A DNA stretch of 64,000 nt from Rhodobacteraceae bacterium CCMM004 (GCA_004005435.1 RZWH01000004.1:344756-408755); one strand, 5' to 3'; shown: positions 1 to 10,230, counted from the first letter of the stretch. Notes: generated from the letters alone by a model not told the origin. A program made the numbers and translations.

Positions 1-758
1 CGAGATTCTGCGCCGGGACTGGCATGGTTCGACACCTCGTAGGCCGGCCTGGCATGGGCGTCGCACAGTTCCTGGGTCAGTTCATACATGTCCGCGCTCA
101 GATCTTCGCTGGGCAGTCCAGCCAAACGGCCGCGTCGGTGACGGTCACCGAAGGCTGTGCCGGGCTCGACCGTCAACTGATAGAGCGAAAGGTGATCGGC
201 AGCCATGGACAGGGCGAGGTCGAGCTCCGCTCGCCAATCCGCAAGCGTCTGATGCTGGCGCGCATAGATGAGGTCAAAGCTCACACGGGAAAAAGTGTCT
301 CGCGCGATGGCGAGGGCAGTCATGGCCTCGGCTGCGGTGTGCAAGCGTCCAAGGTGGCGGAGGTCGCTGTCGTTCAGGGCTTGGATCCCGACCGACACGC
401 GGTTCACTCCGGCGTCGCGATAGGCTCTGAACCGCCCGGTTTCGATTGATGTCGGGTTGGCCTCCAACGTGATCTCCACATCGTTGGCAAAGGACCAGGC
501 CGATCGTATCGCGTCGATGATGGCGGCGACCGTCTCGGGCGGCATCAGACTGGGCGTGCCGCCGCCGAAGAAGATCGAGCGCACAACCCGCCCTGGCGTC
601 CGGTCCGCGGTCGCCCCGACCTCGCGCACCAGCGCAGCACGCCATCGAGGTTGGTCGATGATAGCGCTAACGTGACTGTTGAAGTCGCAATATGGGCATT
701 TGGCCTGACAGAACGGCCAATGGACATAGACGCCGAAGGGGATGATCTCAGGCAACAC
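1..758 (-). CDS. hemW: HemW, radical-SAM heme chaperone (3' part outside window)
   Basis: Belongs to the HemW family (older name: HemN-like coproporphyrinogen III oxidase), which binds heme and a 4Fe-4S cluster and is thought to deliver heme to target proteins in the cytoplasm. Near the N-terminus the frame reads GVYVHWPFCQAKCPYCDFNS, containing the radical-SAM CxxxCxxC motif. It is followed by SIFFGGGTPSLM (the SAM-binding GGTP region) and by GVNRVSVGIQALND, all typical of HemW. The start is a GTG, or the adjacent TTG, that overlaps the end of rdgB by about 11 bases, so translation is probably coupled. About 250 codons are visible and the C-terminal part lies beyond the left edge. No frameshift is seen. 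Last gene of the rph-rdgB-hemW operon. Confidence 0.9.
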   Translation of the reverse strand, partial: MLPEIIPFGVYVHWPFCQAKCPYCDFNSHVSAIIDQPRWRAALVREVGATADRTPGRVVRSIFFGGGTPSLMPPETVAAIIDAIRSAWSFANDVEITLEANPTSIETGRFRAYRDAGVNRVSVGIQALNDSDLRHLGRLHTAAEAMTALAIARDTFSRVSFDLIYARQHQTLADWRAELDLALSMAADHLSLYQLTVEPGTAFGDRHRRGRLAGLPSEDLSADMYELTQELCDAHARPAYEVSNHASPGAES

Positions 759-1359
759 AGCCTGCGATGAATTTGGCGAAGGCGTCCGCCCGATGGCTAA
801 TGCGGTTCTTCTCCCACCGGTCCATTTCGCCGAACGTCACGTCATAGCCGTCGGGAACGAAGATCGGATCGTAGCCGTGCCCCTGGTCGCCGCGCATGGG
901 CCAGACGACGCGGCCGGGCATCTGGCCCGGAAACACCTCGTCGTGCCCGTCCGGCCAGGCCACCACAAGGGTGCAGCAGAACCGCGCGGTCCAGGGCTCG
1001 GGCGCGCCAGAGGCGCGGAGTTTCTCATGGGTCATCGTCATCGCATGGACAAAGTCGCGACCCGTCTCTGTTTCGGCCCAATCGGCCGTGTAGACCCCCG
1101 GCGCGCCGTCCAGCGCCTCGATCTCGATCCCCGAATCGTCGGACAGGGCGGGCAGGCCCGTCGCCTGCGCCGCGGCGTGGGCCTTGATCCGAGCATTTTC
1201 GACAAAGCGGGTACCTGTTTCCTCTGGTTCCGGCAAGCCGCGGTCGGCGGCGCCCACAGTCGCGATCCCGTAGGGACGGAGGAGATCGGCGATCTCCTCC
1301 AGCTTGCCCTTGTTGTGGGTCGCGACCAGCAGGGGCCCGCCCGACAGTCGACGGGTCAC
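748..1359 (-). CDS. rdgB: RdgB/HAM1 non-canonical purine NTP pyrophosphatase
   Basis: Hydrolyses dITP, XTP and ITP to monophosphates and so keeps deaminated purines out of DNA and RNA; cytoplasmic. The protein has 203 residues, normal for the family. The N-terminal [11 protein letters not shown] motif matches the family SHNxGKxxE substrate-binding signature, and [22 protein letters not shown] matches the catalytic Asp region. The start codon overlaps the rph stop by 4 bases (ATGA), and the gene's own end overlaps hemW. The rph-rdgB-hemW order is common in alphaproteobacteria, which supports the call. No own promoter is evident. Confidence 0.95.
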   Translation of the reverse strand: MTRRLSGGPLLVATHNKGKLEEIADLLRPYGIATVGAADRGLPEPEETGTRFVENARIKAHAAAQATGLPALSDDSGIEIEALDGAPGVYTADWAETETGRDFVHAMTMTHEKLRASGAPEPWTARFCCTLVVAWPDGHDEVFPGQMPGRVVWPMRGDQGHGYDPIFVPDGYDVTFGEMDRWEKNRISHRADAFAKFIAGCVA

Positions 1360-2066
1360 GCCACCGCCGCCCGCTGCGCCGCGACCAGTTCAGCGACGCC
1401 CGCATCGGCGAGGTCCATCATCGCCGTCATCTGTTCGCGGCTGAAGGTGGCGCCTTCGGCCGACATCTGGACCTCGACCAGCCGCCCGCTCGCCGTCATG
1501 ACGAAGTTGCCGTCGACGCCCGCCTCGCTGTCCTCGGGATAGTCGAGATCCAGCACCGGCTGCCCGGCGTAGACCCCGCAACTCACCGCCGCAATGGGAT
1601 CCTCCAGCGGGTCGGACAGGACATCGCCCGCCTGGATCAGCTTTTGCACCGCCAGTTTCAGCGCGACCCAGCCGCCGGTGATCGACGCGCAGCGGGTGCC
1701 GCCGTCGGCCTGGAGCACATCGCAATCCACTGTGATCTGCCGTTCGCCCAGCGCGACCCGATCCAGACCGGCGCGTAGACTGCGGCCGATCAGGCGCTGA
1801 ATCTCCTGTGTGCGGCCCGATTGCCCGTTCTTGGCCTCGCGCCGCATCCGGGTGTTCGTCGCCCGCGGCAGCATCCCGTATTCCGCCGTGACCCAACCGA
1901 GGCCCGAGTTCTTTAGAAATGGCGGCACCCGGTCCTCCAGCGACGCGGTGCACAGGACGTGGGTGTCGCCGCAGCGGATCAGACACGATCCCTCGGCGTG
2001 CCGCGTCACCCCCGTCTCGATTGAAATCGGACGCATTTCGCCTAAGTCTCTGCCCGAAGGACGCAT
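1356..2066 (-). CDS. rph: Ribonuclease PH
   Basis: Phosphate-dependent 3'-5' exoribonuclease that trims the 3' ends of tRNA precursors. Starting at [17 protein letters not shown] gives 236 residues, the usual length. A much longer in-frame reading extends upstream but crosses the hrcA coding region on the other strand and has no RNase PH similarity there, so I rejected it. Diagnostic stretches are [24 protein letters not shown], the phosphate-binding [15 protein letters not shown] and [21 protein letters not shown] stretch lies about 9 bases upstream of the ATG. First gene of the minus-strand operon, divergent from hrcA with about 108 bases between starts. Confidence 0.96.
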   Translation of the reverse strand: MRPSGRDLGEMRPISIETGVTRHAEGSCLIRCGDTHVLCTASLEDRVPPFLKNSGLGWVTAEYGMLPRATNTRMRREAKNGQSGRTQEIQRLIGRSLRAGLDRVALGERQITVDCDVLQADGGTRCASITGGWVALKLAVQKLIQAGDVLSDPLEDPIAAVSCGVYAGQPVLDLDYPEDSEAGVDGNFVMTASGRLVEVQMSAEGATFSREQMTAMMDLADAGVAELVAAQRAAVA

Positions 2067-2101
2067 GAGGAACCCCTTTTTCGCGTTCGGCTCTGATTTG
2101 C

Positions 2102-2158
2102 ATCCCGGCCGGTGGCGTGCAAGCCTTTCGGTCCGGGATCCCGCCCGGGGCGAAAGGC
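2102..2158. promoter_or_regulatory. Interleaved inverted repeats in the hrcA leader / rph-hrcA divergent region
   Basis: Two perfect inverted repeats interlock. ATCCCGG (2102-2108) pairs with CCGGGAT (2133-2139), and GCCTTTCG (2123-2130) pairs with CGAAAGGC (2151-2158). A perfect CGGGATCCCG palindrome (2135-2144) sits inside. Because the arms alternate, only one long stem can form at a time, or a pseudoknot. The last arm ends 16 bases before the hrcA start codon. I see no CIRCE element (TTAGCACTC-N9-GAGTGCTAA) here. Function unknown; an operator or leader structure is possible. Confidence 0.4.
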
Positions 2159-2174
2159 AACCCATAGACGAAAG

Positions 2175-3239
2175 ATGACCGATCAGGCGCCGCTTCTCTC
2201 TGAGTTGAACGACCGCTCGCGCGAAGTCTTTCGCCGGGTGGTCGAGGGCTATCTGGCCGATGGCGGCCCCGTCGGCTCGCGCACCCTGACCCGCAGTCTC
2301 AGCGAAAAGGTCAGCGCCGCGACCATCCGCAACGTCATGCAGGATCTCGAGTACATGGGGCTGCTCGACAGCCCGCATGTCTCGGCCGGGCGCGTGCCGA
2401 CGCAACTGGGGCTGCGCATGTTTGTGGACAGCCTGTTGGAGGTCGGCGATCTGGACGACGCCGACCGCGCGCATATCGACGCGACGGTGGGCAGCAATTC
2501 GGGCGCCATCGGCACCATCCTCGACCGGGTGGGGCAGACCCTGTCGGGTGTGACGGCGGGCGCGTCCCTGGTCCTCACGCCGAAACACGAGGCGCCGATC
2601 AAGCATCTGGAGTTCGTGAGCCTCGCCCCCGACCGTGCTCTGGTGGTTTTGGTCTTTGCCGATGGCCATGTGGAAAACCGCGTCTTCTGCCCCCCCGCCG
2701 GGCAGACGCCGTCCTCCATGCGGGAGGCGGCGAATTTCCTGAACGCGGTCGCGGGGGGCCGGAGGCTCAGCGACCTGCGCACCGCCATCGAGCGCGAAAT
2801 CGCCGCACGGCGCCGGGAACTGGACCGTCTGGCCGCCGATCTGGTCGAGAGCGGCCTGGCGATGTGGGAAAACGAGGGCGCGTCCTACGAACGGCTGATC
2901 GTCCGCGGGCGGGCGAATCTGCTCGCCGACTCAGCCCAGGCCGAAGAGCTGGAGCGCATCCGCAGCCTGTTCGACGACCTGGAGCGCAAGCGCGACATCG
3001 CCGAGTTCCTGGAGCTCGCCGAAGAGGGCGAGGGCGTGCGCATTTTTATCGGCTCGGAGAACAAGCTTTTCTCACTTTCGGGTTCCTCTCTGGTGGTGTC
3101 CCCTTATATGAACGCGGATCGAAAGATCATCGGCGCGGTGGGCGTGATCGGCCCGACCCGGCTCAACTATGGACGGATCGTTCCGATCGTGGACTACACG
3201 GCGCAACTGGTCGGCAAGCTCCTGACCGACCGAGGCTGA
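2175..3239 (+). CDS. hrcA: HrcA, heat-inducible transcription repressor
   Basis: HrcA represses chaperone genes such as groESL by binding CIRCE operators, with its activity linked to GroEL availability. The protein has 354 residues from the ATG, the usual size. An N-terminal winged helix contains [28 protein letters not shown] (read in overlapping parts) and [18 protein letters not shown], the family's recognition-helix region. The GAF-like C-terminal part ends in [24 protein letters not shown], the conserved HrcA tail. It lies directly upstream of grpE with 11 bases between them, the standard hrcA-grpE unit. No CIRCE was found in this intergenic region, so autoregulation through CIRCE is not supported here. 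Confidence 0.96.
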   Translation: MTDQAPLLSELNDRSREVFRRVVEGYLADGGPVGSRTLTRSLSEKVSAATIRNVMQDLEYMGLLDSPHVSAGRVPTQLGLRMFVDSLLEVGDLDDADRAHIDATVGSNSGAIGTILDRVGQTLSGVTAGASLVLTPKHEAPIKHLEFVSLAPDRALVVLVFADGHVENRVFCPPAGQTPSSMREAANFLNAVAGGRRLSDLRTAIEREIAARRRELDRLAADLVESGLAMWENEGASYERLIVRGRANLLADSAQAEELERIRSLFDDLERKRDIAEFLELAEEGEGVRIFIGSENKLFSLSGSSLVVSPYMNADRKIIGAVGVIGPTRLNYGRIVPIVDYTAQLVGKLLTDRG

Positions 3240-3250
3240 CAGGTGAATAC

Positions 3251-3859
3251 ATGGCGAAACCGCAGAAAGACGAATTGGACGCGGCCATCGAAGAGATGAT
3301 GCGCGACGGTGTCGACGACGCCGGGCCGGCGCCGGATGATACCGACACCGAGACAGCGCCGGCCGACACAGCGGCAGGCGGCGCCGTAGAAGCCGAAATG
3401 GAGTCGCTGCGGGCCGAGCGCGATGAGCTGCGCGATCGGTTCATGCGCGCCTTGGCGGACGCCGAGAACGCGCGCAAACGGTCCGAGCGCGACCGGCGCG
3501 AGGCCGAGACCTATGGCGGGAGCAAGCTGAGCCGCGATCTGCTGCCGGTCTACGACAACCTCAAGAGGGCCCTGGGCGCCGTCGGCGAGGACCAGAAGGA
3601 ACAGTCAGCGGCGTTGATCGAGGGCGTGGAGCTGACCCTGCGCGAGCTGGTGAATGTGCTGGGCAAACATGGGGTCACCCCCATCGCGCCCGAGCCGGGT
3701 GACAGGTTCGACCCCAAGCTGCACCAGGCCATGTTCGAGGCGCCGGTGCCCGGCACCAAGGCGGGGGAGATCATCGAGGTGATGACCGAGGGGTTTCTCC
3801 TCCACGACCGCTTGCTGCGCCCCGCCCATGTGGGGGTGAGTTCGACGCCTGCGTCGTAA
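3251..3859 (+). CDS. grpE: GrpE nucleotide exchange factor
   Basis: Nucleotide exchange factor for the DnaK chaperone. The protein has 202 residues. An acidic, low-complexity N-terminus (about residues 1-45) is followed by a long helix, EMESLRAERDELRDRFMRALADAENARKRSERD, given here as a region around residues 47-80. The compact beta domain contains GVTPIAPEPGDRFDPKLHQA and ends near LLRPAHVGVSS. These are the GrpE family signatures. The start ATG follows a GGTGA stretch 11 bases after the hrcA stop, so it is co-transcribed with hrcA. A strong hairpin starts immediately after the stop codon. A longer upstream extension of this frame lies inside hrcA and is not coding. Confidence 0.96.
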   Translation: MAKPQKDELDAAIEEMMRDGVDDAGPAPDDTDTETAPADTAAGGAVEAEMESLRAERDELRDRFMRALADAENARKRSERDRREAETYGGSKLSRDLLPVYDNLKRALGAVGEDQKEQSAALIEGVELTLRELVNVLGKHGVTPIAPEPGDRFDPKLHQAMFEAPVPGTKAGEIIEVMTEGFLLHDRLLRPAHVGVSSTPAS

Positions 3860-3902
3860 GGGCACGGTGGCGGGCGTCCCGCCCGCCCCCCTTGTCGTGC
3901 CC
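3860..3902 (+). terminator. Hairpin after grpE, probable terminator
   Basis: GGGCACG (3860-3866) pairs with CGTGCCC (3896-3902). Inside it, GGCGGG (3869-3874) and CCCGCC (3878-3883) form a tight 6-bp stem with a 3-base loop. It begins on the base after the grpE stop. No T-run follows, so it may act with Rho or only protect the mRNA end. mutS converges from the right. Confidence 0.55.
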
Positions 3903-3969
3903 GGCGGCTCGGCGGGCAGCGGCGTTCTGCGGGGCGGCGCTGACCTCGTTGGCCAAGATTCGCGCGTGC

Positions 3970-6609
3970 CTAGCCCTCCAACGCCTTCAACTCATAGAGC
4001 AGGTCCAGCGCCTCGCGGGGGGTCAGTTCGTCGGGGCGGACGTCCCTGAGCCGCGCGGCGAGGGGCGACTCGGTCGGCGCGGCCGGGGTCTCGGGCTGCG
4101 CCCGCACGGCAAAGAGCGGAAGGTCGTCGATCAGCGTCTCGCGCCGCCCCGCGGCATCGCCCTGTTCCAGCGCGTCGAGGATCACCCGCGCACGGGACAC
4201 CACCGCCTCTGGCAGCCCGGCCAGGCGCGCGACCTGGACGCCATAGCTGCGGTCGGCCGCCCCTTTCCTGACCTCGTGCAGGAAGTAGATGCGGCCCTCG
4301 TGCTCCTTCACCGTGACCGTCGCGTTGACGACCCCGTCCATCCGGCCCGCCAACTGCGTCAACTCGTGATAATGGGTCGCGAACAGCGCACGGCAGCGGT
4401 TCACCCCGTGCAGGTGTTCCACGGTGGCCCAGGCGATGGACAACCCGTCGTAGGTGGCCGTGCCGCGGCCGATCTCGTCCAGGATCACCAGGGCGCGGTC
4501 GTCGGCCTGGTTCAGGATCGCCGCCGTCTCGACCATCTCGACCATGAAGGTCGAGCGCCCGCGCGCCAGGTCGTCTGCGGCGCCCACCCGACTGAAGAGC
4601 TGGCTGACCAGCCCGATGCGCGCCGACTTCGCAGGGACGAAGGCGCCAGCCTGGGCCAGCAGCGCGATCAGGGCGTTCTGCCGCAGGAACGTCGATTTGC
4701 CCGCCATGTTCGGCCCGGTCAGCATCCAGATCGCCGCCGGTCCTTCCTGGTCGAGCGCGCAGTCGTTGGCGACGAAGGGGGTGCCCTGACGCCCGAGCGC
4801 ACGTTCGACCACGGGGTGGCGGCCGCCCTCGATGGCAAAGGCGCGGCTGTCTTCCATGGTCGGACGGGTCCAGTCTTCCTCCAGCGCCAGTGTGGCAAAG
4901 GCGGCGCTCAGGTCCAGTTCGGCCAGCGACCGGGCCAGGTGCGACAGCGGCGCTGCCTGACCCACGACGGCCGCGGTTAGGGTGGCATAGTGCCGCTTTT
5001 CGATCTCCAGCGCGCGGCTGCCCGCGTTCAGGATCCGGGTCTCCAGCGACGACAGCTCGGTGGTGGTGAAGCGGACGGCGTTGGCCGTGGTCTGCCGGTG
5101 GATGAAGCGCGCGTTGAGCGGCGGCGACAGCATCTTATCCGCGTGGGTGGCCGTCACTTCGACGAAGTAGCCCAGCACGTTGTTGTGCCGGATCTTGAGC
5201 GAGCCGATGCCGGTGTCGCGGGCCAGGTCGGCCTGCATCCCCGCGATGACCGTGCGCCCCTCATCGCGCAGGCGCCGCTGGTCGTCGAGTTCGGTGTCGT
5301 GGCCCTCGGCGACGAACCCGCCGTCGCGCGCCAAAAGCGGCGGTTCGGCGACCAGCGCGGCCTCCAGTAGCGCGGCGAGGTCGGGGTCTCCGTCCAACCC
5401 GGCGGCGGTCTCGGACAGGAGGTCGGGCAGGTCGGCGCCGTCCAGCAGCCCCGCAATCTCGCCCGCCTGTGCCATGCCGTTGCGCAGGGCGGCCAGGTCG
5501 CGGGGGCCACCACGGTCCAGCGCCAGCCGCGACAGGGCACGGTCGATATCGGGCACCCGGCGGAGCGCGCTGCGCAGGGCGTCGGTCAGGTCCGGCGCAG
5601 CGATCAGCGCGGCCACCGCGTCGTGGCGCGCACGAATCGTCGCAAGGTCCCGGGACGGCGCCGACAGCCGCCGCTCCAGCAACCGTGCACCGGCGGCCGT
5701 TACGGTCCGGTCCACAGCCGCGATCAGCGACCCCTCGCGCCCGCCTGCCATCGCCTGTGTCAGCTCCAGGTTCCGGCGCGTGGCGGCGTCGATCTGCATG
5801 GCGCGCTCGGCGCTCTCGCGCTGCGGCGGCTGCAACAGGGGCATCCGCCCCTTCTGGGTCAGCTCGAGGTATTCGACGATCCCCGCCATCGCCGCCACCT
5901 CGGCCCGCCCGAAGCTGCCGAAGGCGTCCAGCGTCTCGGCGCCCAACGCATCGCACAACCGCCGCTCTCCCGCGACGCTGTCGAAGGCCGTGCCGGCCAA
6001 CGGCGTCACCGCGGCGCCCAGGTCCGCGCCGATGGCGGTCAGCCGCGCGTCCAGCGCCTCGGGCACCACGATCTCGCGCGGGGCAAGGCGGGCGAGGTCG
6101 GCCGACAGGCGCACCGGCGGCACCGGCTGCACGTGGAACGCGCCGGTCGAGATGTCGACCCAGGCGAGGCCACCGGCGCCCCGCACCTCGGCATAGGCGG
6201 CAAGGTAGTTGTGGCGCCGCGCCTCCAGAAGCGTGTCCTCGGTCAGCGTGCCGGGTGTGACCAGGCGCACGACCGCGCGCCGCACCACAGACTTGGCGCC
6301 ACGCTTCTTCGCCTCCGCCGGGTCCTCCATCTGCTCGCAGACGGCCACGCGGAACCCCTTGCGGATCAGGGTCAGCAGGTAGCCTTCTGCCGAGTGCACC
6401 GGCACGCCGCACATCGGGATGTCGCCGCCCTGGTGCTTGCCCCGCTTGGTCAGCGCGATGTCCAGCGCCTCGGCCGCCGCCACCGCGTCGTCGAAGAACA
6501 TCTCGTAAAAATCGCCCATCCGGTAGAACAGCAGTGCGTCCGGGTGCGCCGCCTTGATCTCCAGATACTGCGCCATCATCGGCGTGACGGCGGCGCTCGG
6601 CGCGGTCAT
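3970..6609 (-). CDS. mutS: DNA mismatch repair protein MutS
   Basis: Recognises base mismatches and small loops and starts mismatch repair with MutL. From the chosen ATG ([10 protein letters not shown]) the protein has 879 residues, typical. The mismatch-contacting GDFYE motif lies at about residues 32-36 (Phe34, Glu36). The clamp and lever domains follow. The Walker A motif GPNMAGKST lies near residue 630, then [14 protein letters not shown] and [15 protein letters not shown] (Walker B), then [14 protein letters not shown]. An upstream TTG/GTG-type start would add ten residues, but GAGGGAGAG lies just before this ATG. Divergent from maeB and convergent with hrcA-grpE. Complete, no defects seen. 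Confidence 0.97.
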   Translation of the reverse strand: MTAPSAAVTPMMAQYLEIKAAHPDALLFYRMGDFYEMFFDDAVAAAEALDIALTKRGKHQGGDIPMCGVPVHSAEGYLLTLIRKGFRVAVCEQMEDPAEAKKRGAKSVVRRAVVRLVTPGTLTEDTLLEARRHNYLAAYAEVRGAGGLAWVDISTGAFHVQPVPPVRLSADLARLAPREIVVPEALDARLTAIGADLGAAVTPLAGTAFDSVAGERRLCDALGAETLDAFGSFGRAEVAAMAGIVEYLELTQKGRMPLLQPPQRESAERAMQIDAATRRNLELTQAMAGGREGSLIAAVDRTVTAAGARLLERRLSAPSRDLATIRARHDAVAALIAAPDLTDALRSALRRVPDIDRALSRLALDRGGPRDLAALRNGMAQAGEIAGLLDGADLPDLLSETAAGLDGDPDLAALLEAALVAEPPLLARDGGFVAEGHDTELDDQRRLRDEGRTVIAGMQADLARDTGIGSLKIRHNNVLGYFVEVTATHADKMLSPPLNARFIHRQTTANAVRFTTTELSSLETRILNAGSRALEIEKRHYATLTAAVVGQAAPLSHLARSLAELDLSAAFATLALEEDWTRPTMEDSRAFAIEGGRHPVVERALGRQGTPFVANDCALDQEGPAAIWMLTGPNMAGKSTFLRQNALIALLAQAGAFVPAKSARIGLVSQLFSRVGAADDLARGRSTFMVEMVETAAILNQADDRALVILDEIGRGTATYDGLSIAWATVEHLHGVNRCRALFATHYHELTQLAGRMDGVVNATVTVKEHEGRIYFLHEVRKGAADRSYGVQVARLAGLPEAVVSRARVILDALEQGDAAGRRETLIDDLPLFAVRAQPETPAAPTESPLAARLRDVRPDELTPREALDLLYELKALEG

Positions 6610-6728
6610 CTCAGGCTCTCCCTCGGCAGGTCGCGGCAATCTATCGGCCCCGGCCGCCGAGGGGAACGGCCATTGCAGAGCCTGCCACGGGACGGCTATG
6701 CAGCCATGGCGCCAGCGGGAGGACGAGT

Positions 6729-8984
6729 ATGGCCAGAGACAAGATCACCGACGACGAGGCGCTGGCGTTCCACATGCAGCCGCGGCCGGGCAAGTTCGAC
6801 GTGGCCGCCTCGGTGCCCATGTCGACCCAGCGCGACCTGAGCCTCGCCTACTCTCCCGGCGTCGCCGTGCCTTGCATGCGCATCGCCGAGGAACCGTCCC
6901 ACGCCTACGACTATACCAACAAGGGCAACCTGGTCGCCGTGATCTCGAACGGCACGGCGGTTCTGGGCCTCGGCAACCTCGGCGCGCTCGCCTCCAAGCC
7001 GGTGATGGAGGGCAAGGCGGTGCTGTTCAAGCGCTTCGCCGACGTCAACTCCATCGACATCGAGCTGGACACCGAGGACCCGGATGCCTTTTGCCAGGCG
7101 GTGCGCCTGATGGGGCCGACCTTTGGCGGGATCAACCTTGAGGACATCAAGGCGCCCGAGTGCTTCATCATCGAGCAGCGGCTGAAGGAGGAGATGGACA
7201 TCCCCGTCTTCCACGACGACCAGCACGGGACGGCGGTGATCTGTGCCGCAGGGCTGATCAACGCGCTGCACCTGGCGGGCAAGCGGATCGAGGACGTGCG
7301 CATCGTGCTGAACGGTGCGGGGGCGGCAGGGATCGCCTGCATCGAGCTGCTTAAGTCCATGGGCGCGCGGCACGACAACTGCATCGTCTGCGACACCAAG
7401 GGGGTGATCTGGCAGGGCCGCCCCGACGGCATGAACCAGTGGAAATCGGCGCATGCGGTCAAGACCGACCTCAGGACGCTGGACGAAGCGATGCAAGGCG
7501 CCGACGTGTTCCTGGGCGTCAGCGTCAAGGGTGCGGTGACGGCCGAGATGGTGGCCTCCATGGCCGAGGATCCGGTGATCTTTGCCATGGCCAATCCCGA
7601 CCCCGAGATCACGCCGGAGGACGCGCGTGAGGTCCGGGGCGATGCCATCGTCGCCACGGGTCGCAGCGATTATCCCAACCAGGTCAACAACGTCCTGGGC
7701 TTTCCCTACCTGTTCCGCGGCGCACTCGACATCCACGCCCGCGCCATCAACGACGAGATGAAGATCGCGTGCGCCGAGGCGCTGGCCGCGCTCGCGCGCG
7801 AGCCGGTGCCGGAGGAGGTTGCGCTGGCCTACGGCCGCAAGCTGACCTTCGGGCGCGACTACATCATCCCGACGCCCTTCGACCCGCGGCTGATCTATCG
7901 CATCCCGCCGGCGGTGGCGCGGGCCGGTATGGACACCGGCGCCGCCCGCCGACCCATCGTCGACATGGAGCGCTACGAGCAGACGCTGAAGGAGCGGATG
8001 GACCCCACCGCCTCGATCCTCCAGGGCATCCATGCGCGCGCGCGTCGGGCGCAGGCGCGCATGATCTTTGCCGAGGGCGACGATCCCCGCGTGCTGCGCG
8101 CCGCGGTTCAGTATCGCCGCAACGGTCTGGGCGAGGCCATCGTCGTCGGGCGCGAGGCGGAGGTGAAGGAAAAGCTGGCCGCGGAGGGCCTGTCGGAGGG
8201 CTGGCGCGACATCACCGTCGTGAACGCCGCCAACACCGACCACTTCGAGACATACAAGGCGTTTCTCTACGAGCGGCTTCAGCGCAAGGGCTTCGACTCG
8301 GCCGACATTCACCGGCTCGCGGCGCGCGACCGGCACGTGTTCTCGGCGCTGATGCTGGCCCACGACCACGGCGACGGCCTGGTCACCGGCGCGACGCGCA
8401 AATCGGCGCATGTGCTGGGCCTCATCAACCATGTCTTCGACGCTCGGGCTATGGACGGGGCGGTGGGCATCACCGCGGTCATCCAGCGCGGGCGGATCGT
8501 GCTGATCGCCGATACGCTGGTTCACGAATGGCCTGACGCCGAGGACCTGGCCGACATCGCCGAGCGGGCGGCGGGGGTGGCGCGCGGCCTGGGCCTGGTG
8601 CCGCGGGTGGCCTTCGTCAGTTTCTCCACCTTCGGCTATCCGGTCAGCGAACGGGCCGAGAAGATGCACCAGGCGCCCCGCGTCCTCGACCGCCGCGGCG
8701 CGGATTTCGAGTATGAGGGCGAGATGACGGTGGACGTGGCGCTGAACGTCCAGGCGCAGGCGGCTTATCCGTTCTGCCGCCTGACCGGTCCGGCCAACAT
8801 CCTCGTCGTGCCCGCGCGACACTCGGCCTCGATCTCGGTCAAGCTGATGCAGGAGATGGGCGGGGCCACGGTCATCGGCCCGATCCTGACCGGCCTGGCC
8901 AAGCCGGTGCAGGTCTGCTCCACAGGTTCGACCGTCGCCGACATCCTGAACATGGCCGCCATCGCCGCGGGTCGGATGGGCTAG
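6729..8984 (+). CDS. maeB: NADP-dependent malic enzyme with C-terminal phosphotransacetylase-like domain
   Basis: Converts malate to pyruvate and CO2 with NADP, feeding gluconeogenesis and NADPH supply. The 751 residues match the two-domain MaeB type common in proteobacteria. The malic enzyme part covers about residues 1-430, with [29 protein letters not shown] [12 protein letters not shown], and the nucleotide fold [16 protein letters not shown]. The phosphotransacetylase-like part covers about 430-751 and includes [15 protein letters not shown] and [15 protein letters not shown]. In this fusion type the second domain is generally regulatory (acetyl-CoA binding) rather than catalytic. GGGAGGACGAGT precedes the ATG. 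Divergent from mutS; its stop is followed directly by a perfect hairpin. Confidence 0.95.
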   Translation: MARDKITDDEALAFHMQPRPGKFDVAASVPMSTQRDLSLAYSPGVAVPCMRIAEEPSHAYDYTNKGNLVAVISNGTAVLGLGNLGALASKPVMEGKAVLFKRFADVNSIDIELDTEDPDAFCQAVRLMGPTFGGINLEDIKAPECFIIEQRLKEEMDIPVFHDDQHGTAVICAAGLINALHLAGKRIEDVRIVLNGAGAAGIACIELLKSMGARHDNCIVCDTKGVIWQGRPDGMNQWKSAHAVKTDLRTLDEAMQGADVFLGVSVKGAVTAEMVASMAEDPVIFAMANPDPEITPEDAREVRGDAIVATGRSDYPNQVNNVLGFPYLFRGALDIHARAINDEMKIACAEALAALAREPVPEEVALAYGRKLTFGRDYIIPTPFDPRLIYRIPPAVARAGMDTGAARRPIVDMERYEQTLKERMDPTASILQGIHARARRAQARMIFAEGDDPRVLRAAVQYRRNGLGEAIVVGREAEVKEKLAAEGLSEGWRDITVVNAANTDHFETYKAFLYERLQRKGFDSADIHRLAARDRHVFSALMLAHDHGDGLVTGATRKSAHVLGLINHVFDARAMDGAVGITAVIQRGRIVLIADTLVHEWPDAEDLADIAERAAGVARGLGLVPRVAFVSFSTFGYPVSERAEKMHQAPRVLDRRGADFEYEGEMTVDVALNVQAQAAYPFCRLTGPANILVVPARHSASISVKLMQEMGGATVIGPILTGLAKPVQVCSTGSTVADILNMAAIAAGRMG

Positions 8985-9014
8985 GGCACGATTTTTCGAC
9001 GAAAAATCGTGCCC
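8984..9014. terminator. Perfect bidirectional terminator hairpin between maeB and msrA
   Basis: The arms 8985-8998 (GGCACGATTTTTCG) and 9000-9013 are exact reverse complements around a single central A, and one more G-C pair uses the last base of the maeB stop codon. Each strand contains an internal T5/A5 block, so the structure can end transcription from both convergent genes. It fills nearly the whole gap between the two stop codons. Confidence 0.85.
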
Positions 9015-9016
9015 GC

Positions 9017-9673
9017 TCAGGAGGCGAAGGGCGCCGCGCTGCCCCAGAGCGCGCGCACCCGGCTGTCGCGGCCGCAGGCGGAGCGGTAGAACTTGTAGGC
9101 CTCCGCCTTGGTCTTTGGGCCGCGCCGGGTCAGGACCAGCTCGGATTTCTTGTAATAGTCCTGGTGATAGTCCTCGGCCGGATAGAACGGGGCCGCGCCG
9201 CGGATCGGTGTGACGATGCGCTGGCCCAGCGCCGCCTGTGCCGCTACCTTGGACGCCTCCGCCGCTTGCCGCTGCGCATCGTTCAGCGCGAAGACCGCGG
9301 TGGAGTAGCTCTCGCCCCGGTCGCAGAACTGGCCGCCCGCGTCGGTGGGATCGATGGAGCGAAAGAACATGTCGAGCACCTGGCGATAGCTGATCACCGC
9401 AGGGTCGTAGCGGATCTCGGCGACTTCCAGATGCCCGGTGCCGCCCCCCGTCACCTGCTTGTAGCTTGGGTTTGCGACGCTGCCGCCGGCAAAGCCCGAC
9501 ACGACCTCCTTCACCCCGCGCACCTTCTCGAAGTCCGCCTCGACGCACCAGAAGCACCCACCGGCCACCAGCGCGGTCTCGGTCTGGGCGGCCTCGGCCT
9601 CGGTGCACTGGAGGGCCACGCCGAGGGCGATGGCGAGGGTCAGAAACAGGGGTTTGAACTTGGACAGGGTCAT
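9017..9673 (-). CDS. msrA: Peptide methionine-S-sulfoxide reductase MsrA, exported form
   Basis: Reduces the S-epimer of methionine sulfoxide in proteins. A signal peptide is visible: KFK followed by the hydrophobic run [13 protein letters not shown] and a probable cleavage after EAEA near residue 28, so the enzyme probably works in the periplasm. Catalytic motif [11 protein letters not shown] has the nucleophile at Cys40. The usual family motif is GCFWG or GCFWC, and the second Cys43 is one of the accepted variants. [11 protein letters not shown] and GRDSRV-type C-terminal sequences also fit. I chose the ATG at 9673, seven bases after GAGGAGG, over a TTG two codons upstream. 218 residues. 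Convergent with maeB across a terminator. Confidence 0.93.
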   Translation of the reverse strand: MTLSKFKPLFLTLAIALGVALQCTEAEAAQTETALVAGGCFWCVEADFEKVRGVKEVVSGFAGGSVANPSYKQVTGGGTGHLEVAEIRYDPAVISYRQVLDMFFRSIDPTDAGGQFCDRGESYSTAVFALNDAQRQAAEASKVAAQAALGQRIVTPIRGAAPFYPAEDYHQDYYKKSELVLTRRGPKTKAEAYKFYRSACGRDSRVRALWGSAAPFAS

Positions 9674-10040
9674 CGGCAAGCCTCCTCAGGTTGCCGGGAC
9701 GCTAGCCGCCCGCCGCCCCCTCGGTCCATTCAACCGCCCGTGAGGTCACGCAGGGGTGAGAGGTGTTTCGCTCGTGCGTGTACCGTATCACCAGAGAGCT
9801 CCACTGAGTATTGTGCCAGCTGACTTCGCCGGCACAAACTGCTGGACTCCCGCGGGTCATTTATGGATCTCTTGAGGGGAGCAGCGAATCCGCTACTCCC
9901 CTGACTGCCGCATACGGGCAGCCGTCTTGGTCAGACACCGCGAGACTCGCGGAATATGCTGTTCCCGTCAAGCATGATGCGGCGTCCTCGGACTGTCCGG
10001 CAAAACCGCCGGGCGGCCAGTCTGCTTGCGAGGTGACGTT
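9674..10040. other. Non-coding, less GC-rich gap with a small hairpin
   Basis: About 370 bases without a convincing gene. The composition is visibly less GC-rich than the flanks. One imperfect hairpin stands out: AGGGGAG (9875-9881) and AGCG (9883-9886) pair with CGCT (9891-9894) and CTCCCCT (9896-9902), with a C-A mismatch and a 4-base loop. It could be a terminator fragment, a small RNA, or chance. A 99-codon reading on the minus strand here has no recognisable features and I do not annotate it. Confidence 0.35.
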
Positions 10041-10220
10041 ATGTATTATCGTCTCTACAAAGATCGCGCCGGATACTGGCGTTGGACCCTCTATGCGTCC
10101 AACCACGAGATCATCGCAGTGTCTTCCGAGAGTTACGTACGAAAGGTCGATGCCCAGCACGGCATCAATCTAACGAAATCGTCGTTCTCCGCCCCGGTCT
10201 ACGAAACCGAAGCGGCTTGA
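10041..10220 (+). CDS. Small DUF1508 (YegP/UPF0339-type) protein
   Basis: 59 residues. The sequence MYYRLYKDRAGYWRWTLYAS followed by NHEIIAVSSESYVRKVDAQHGI matches a single DUF1508 repeat: an aromatic start, a glycine, WRW, N-x-E-I-I-A, S-E-x-Y and a final G-I. The biochemical role of the family is unknown. The ATG is preceded by GAGGTGACGTT, better than the in-frame TTG five codons earlier. The gene sits alone between two minus-strand genes, in a patch with lower GC than its neighbours, and may be a later insertion. Its downstream hairpin is oriented mainly as the argG terminator but could serve both. Confidence 0.75.
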   Translation: MYYRLYKDRAGYWRWTLYASNHEIIAVSSESYVRKVDAQHGINLTKSSFSAPVYETEAA

Positions 10221-10230
10221 CGCGACAAAA

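Noticed and set aside
2067..2174. CIRCE operator upstream of hrcA
   Set aside because: I looked for TTAGCACTC-N9-GAGTGCTAA and close variants and found none in the gap.
9861..10160. 99-codon minus-strand frame overlapping the DUF1508 gene
   Set aside because: No recognisable motif or good ribosome binding site, and it overlaps a supported gene; not annotated.
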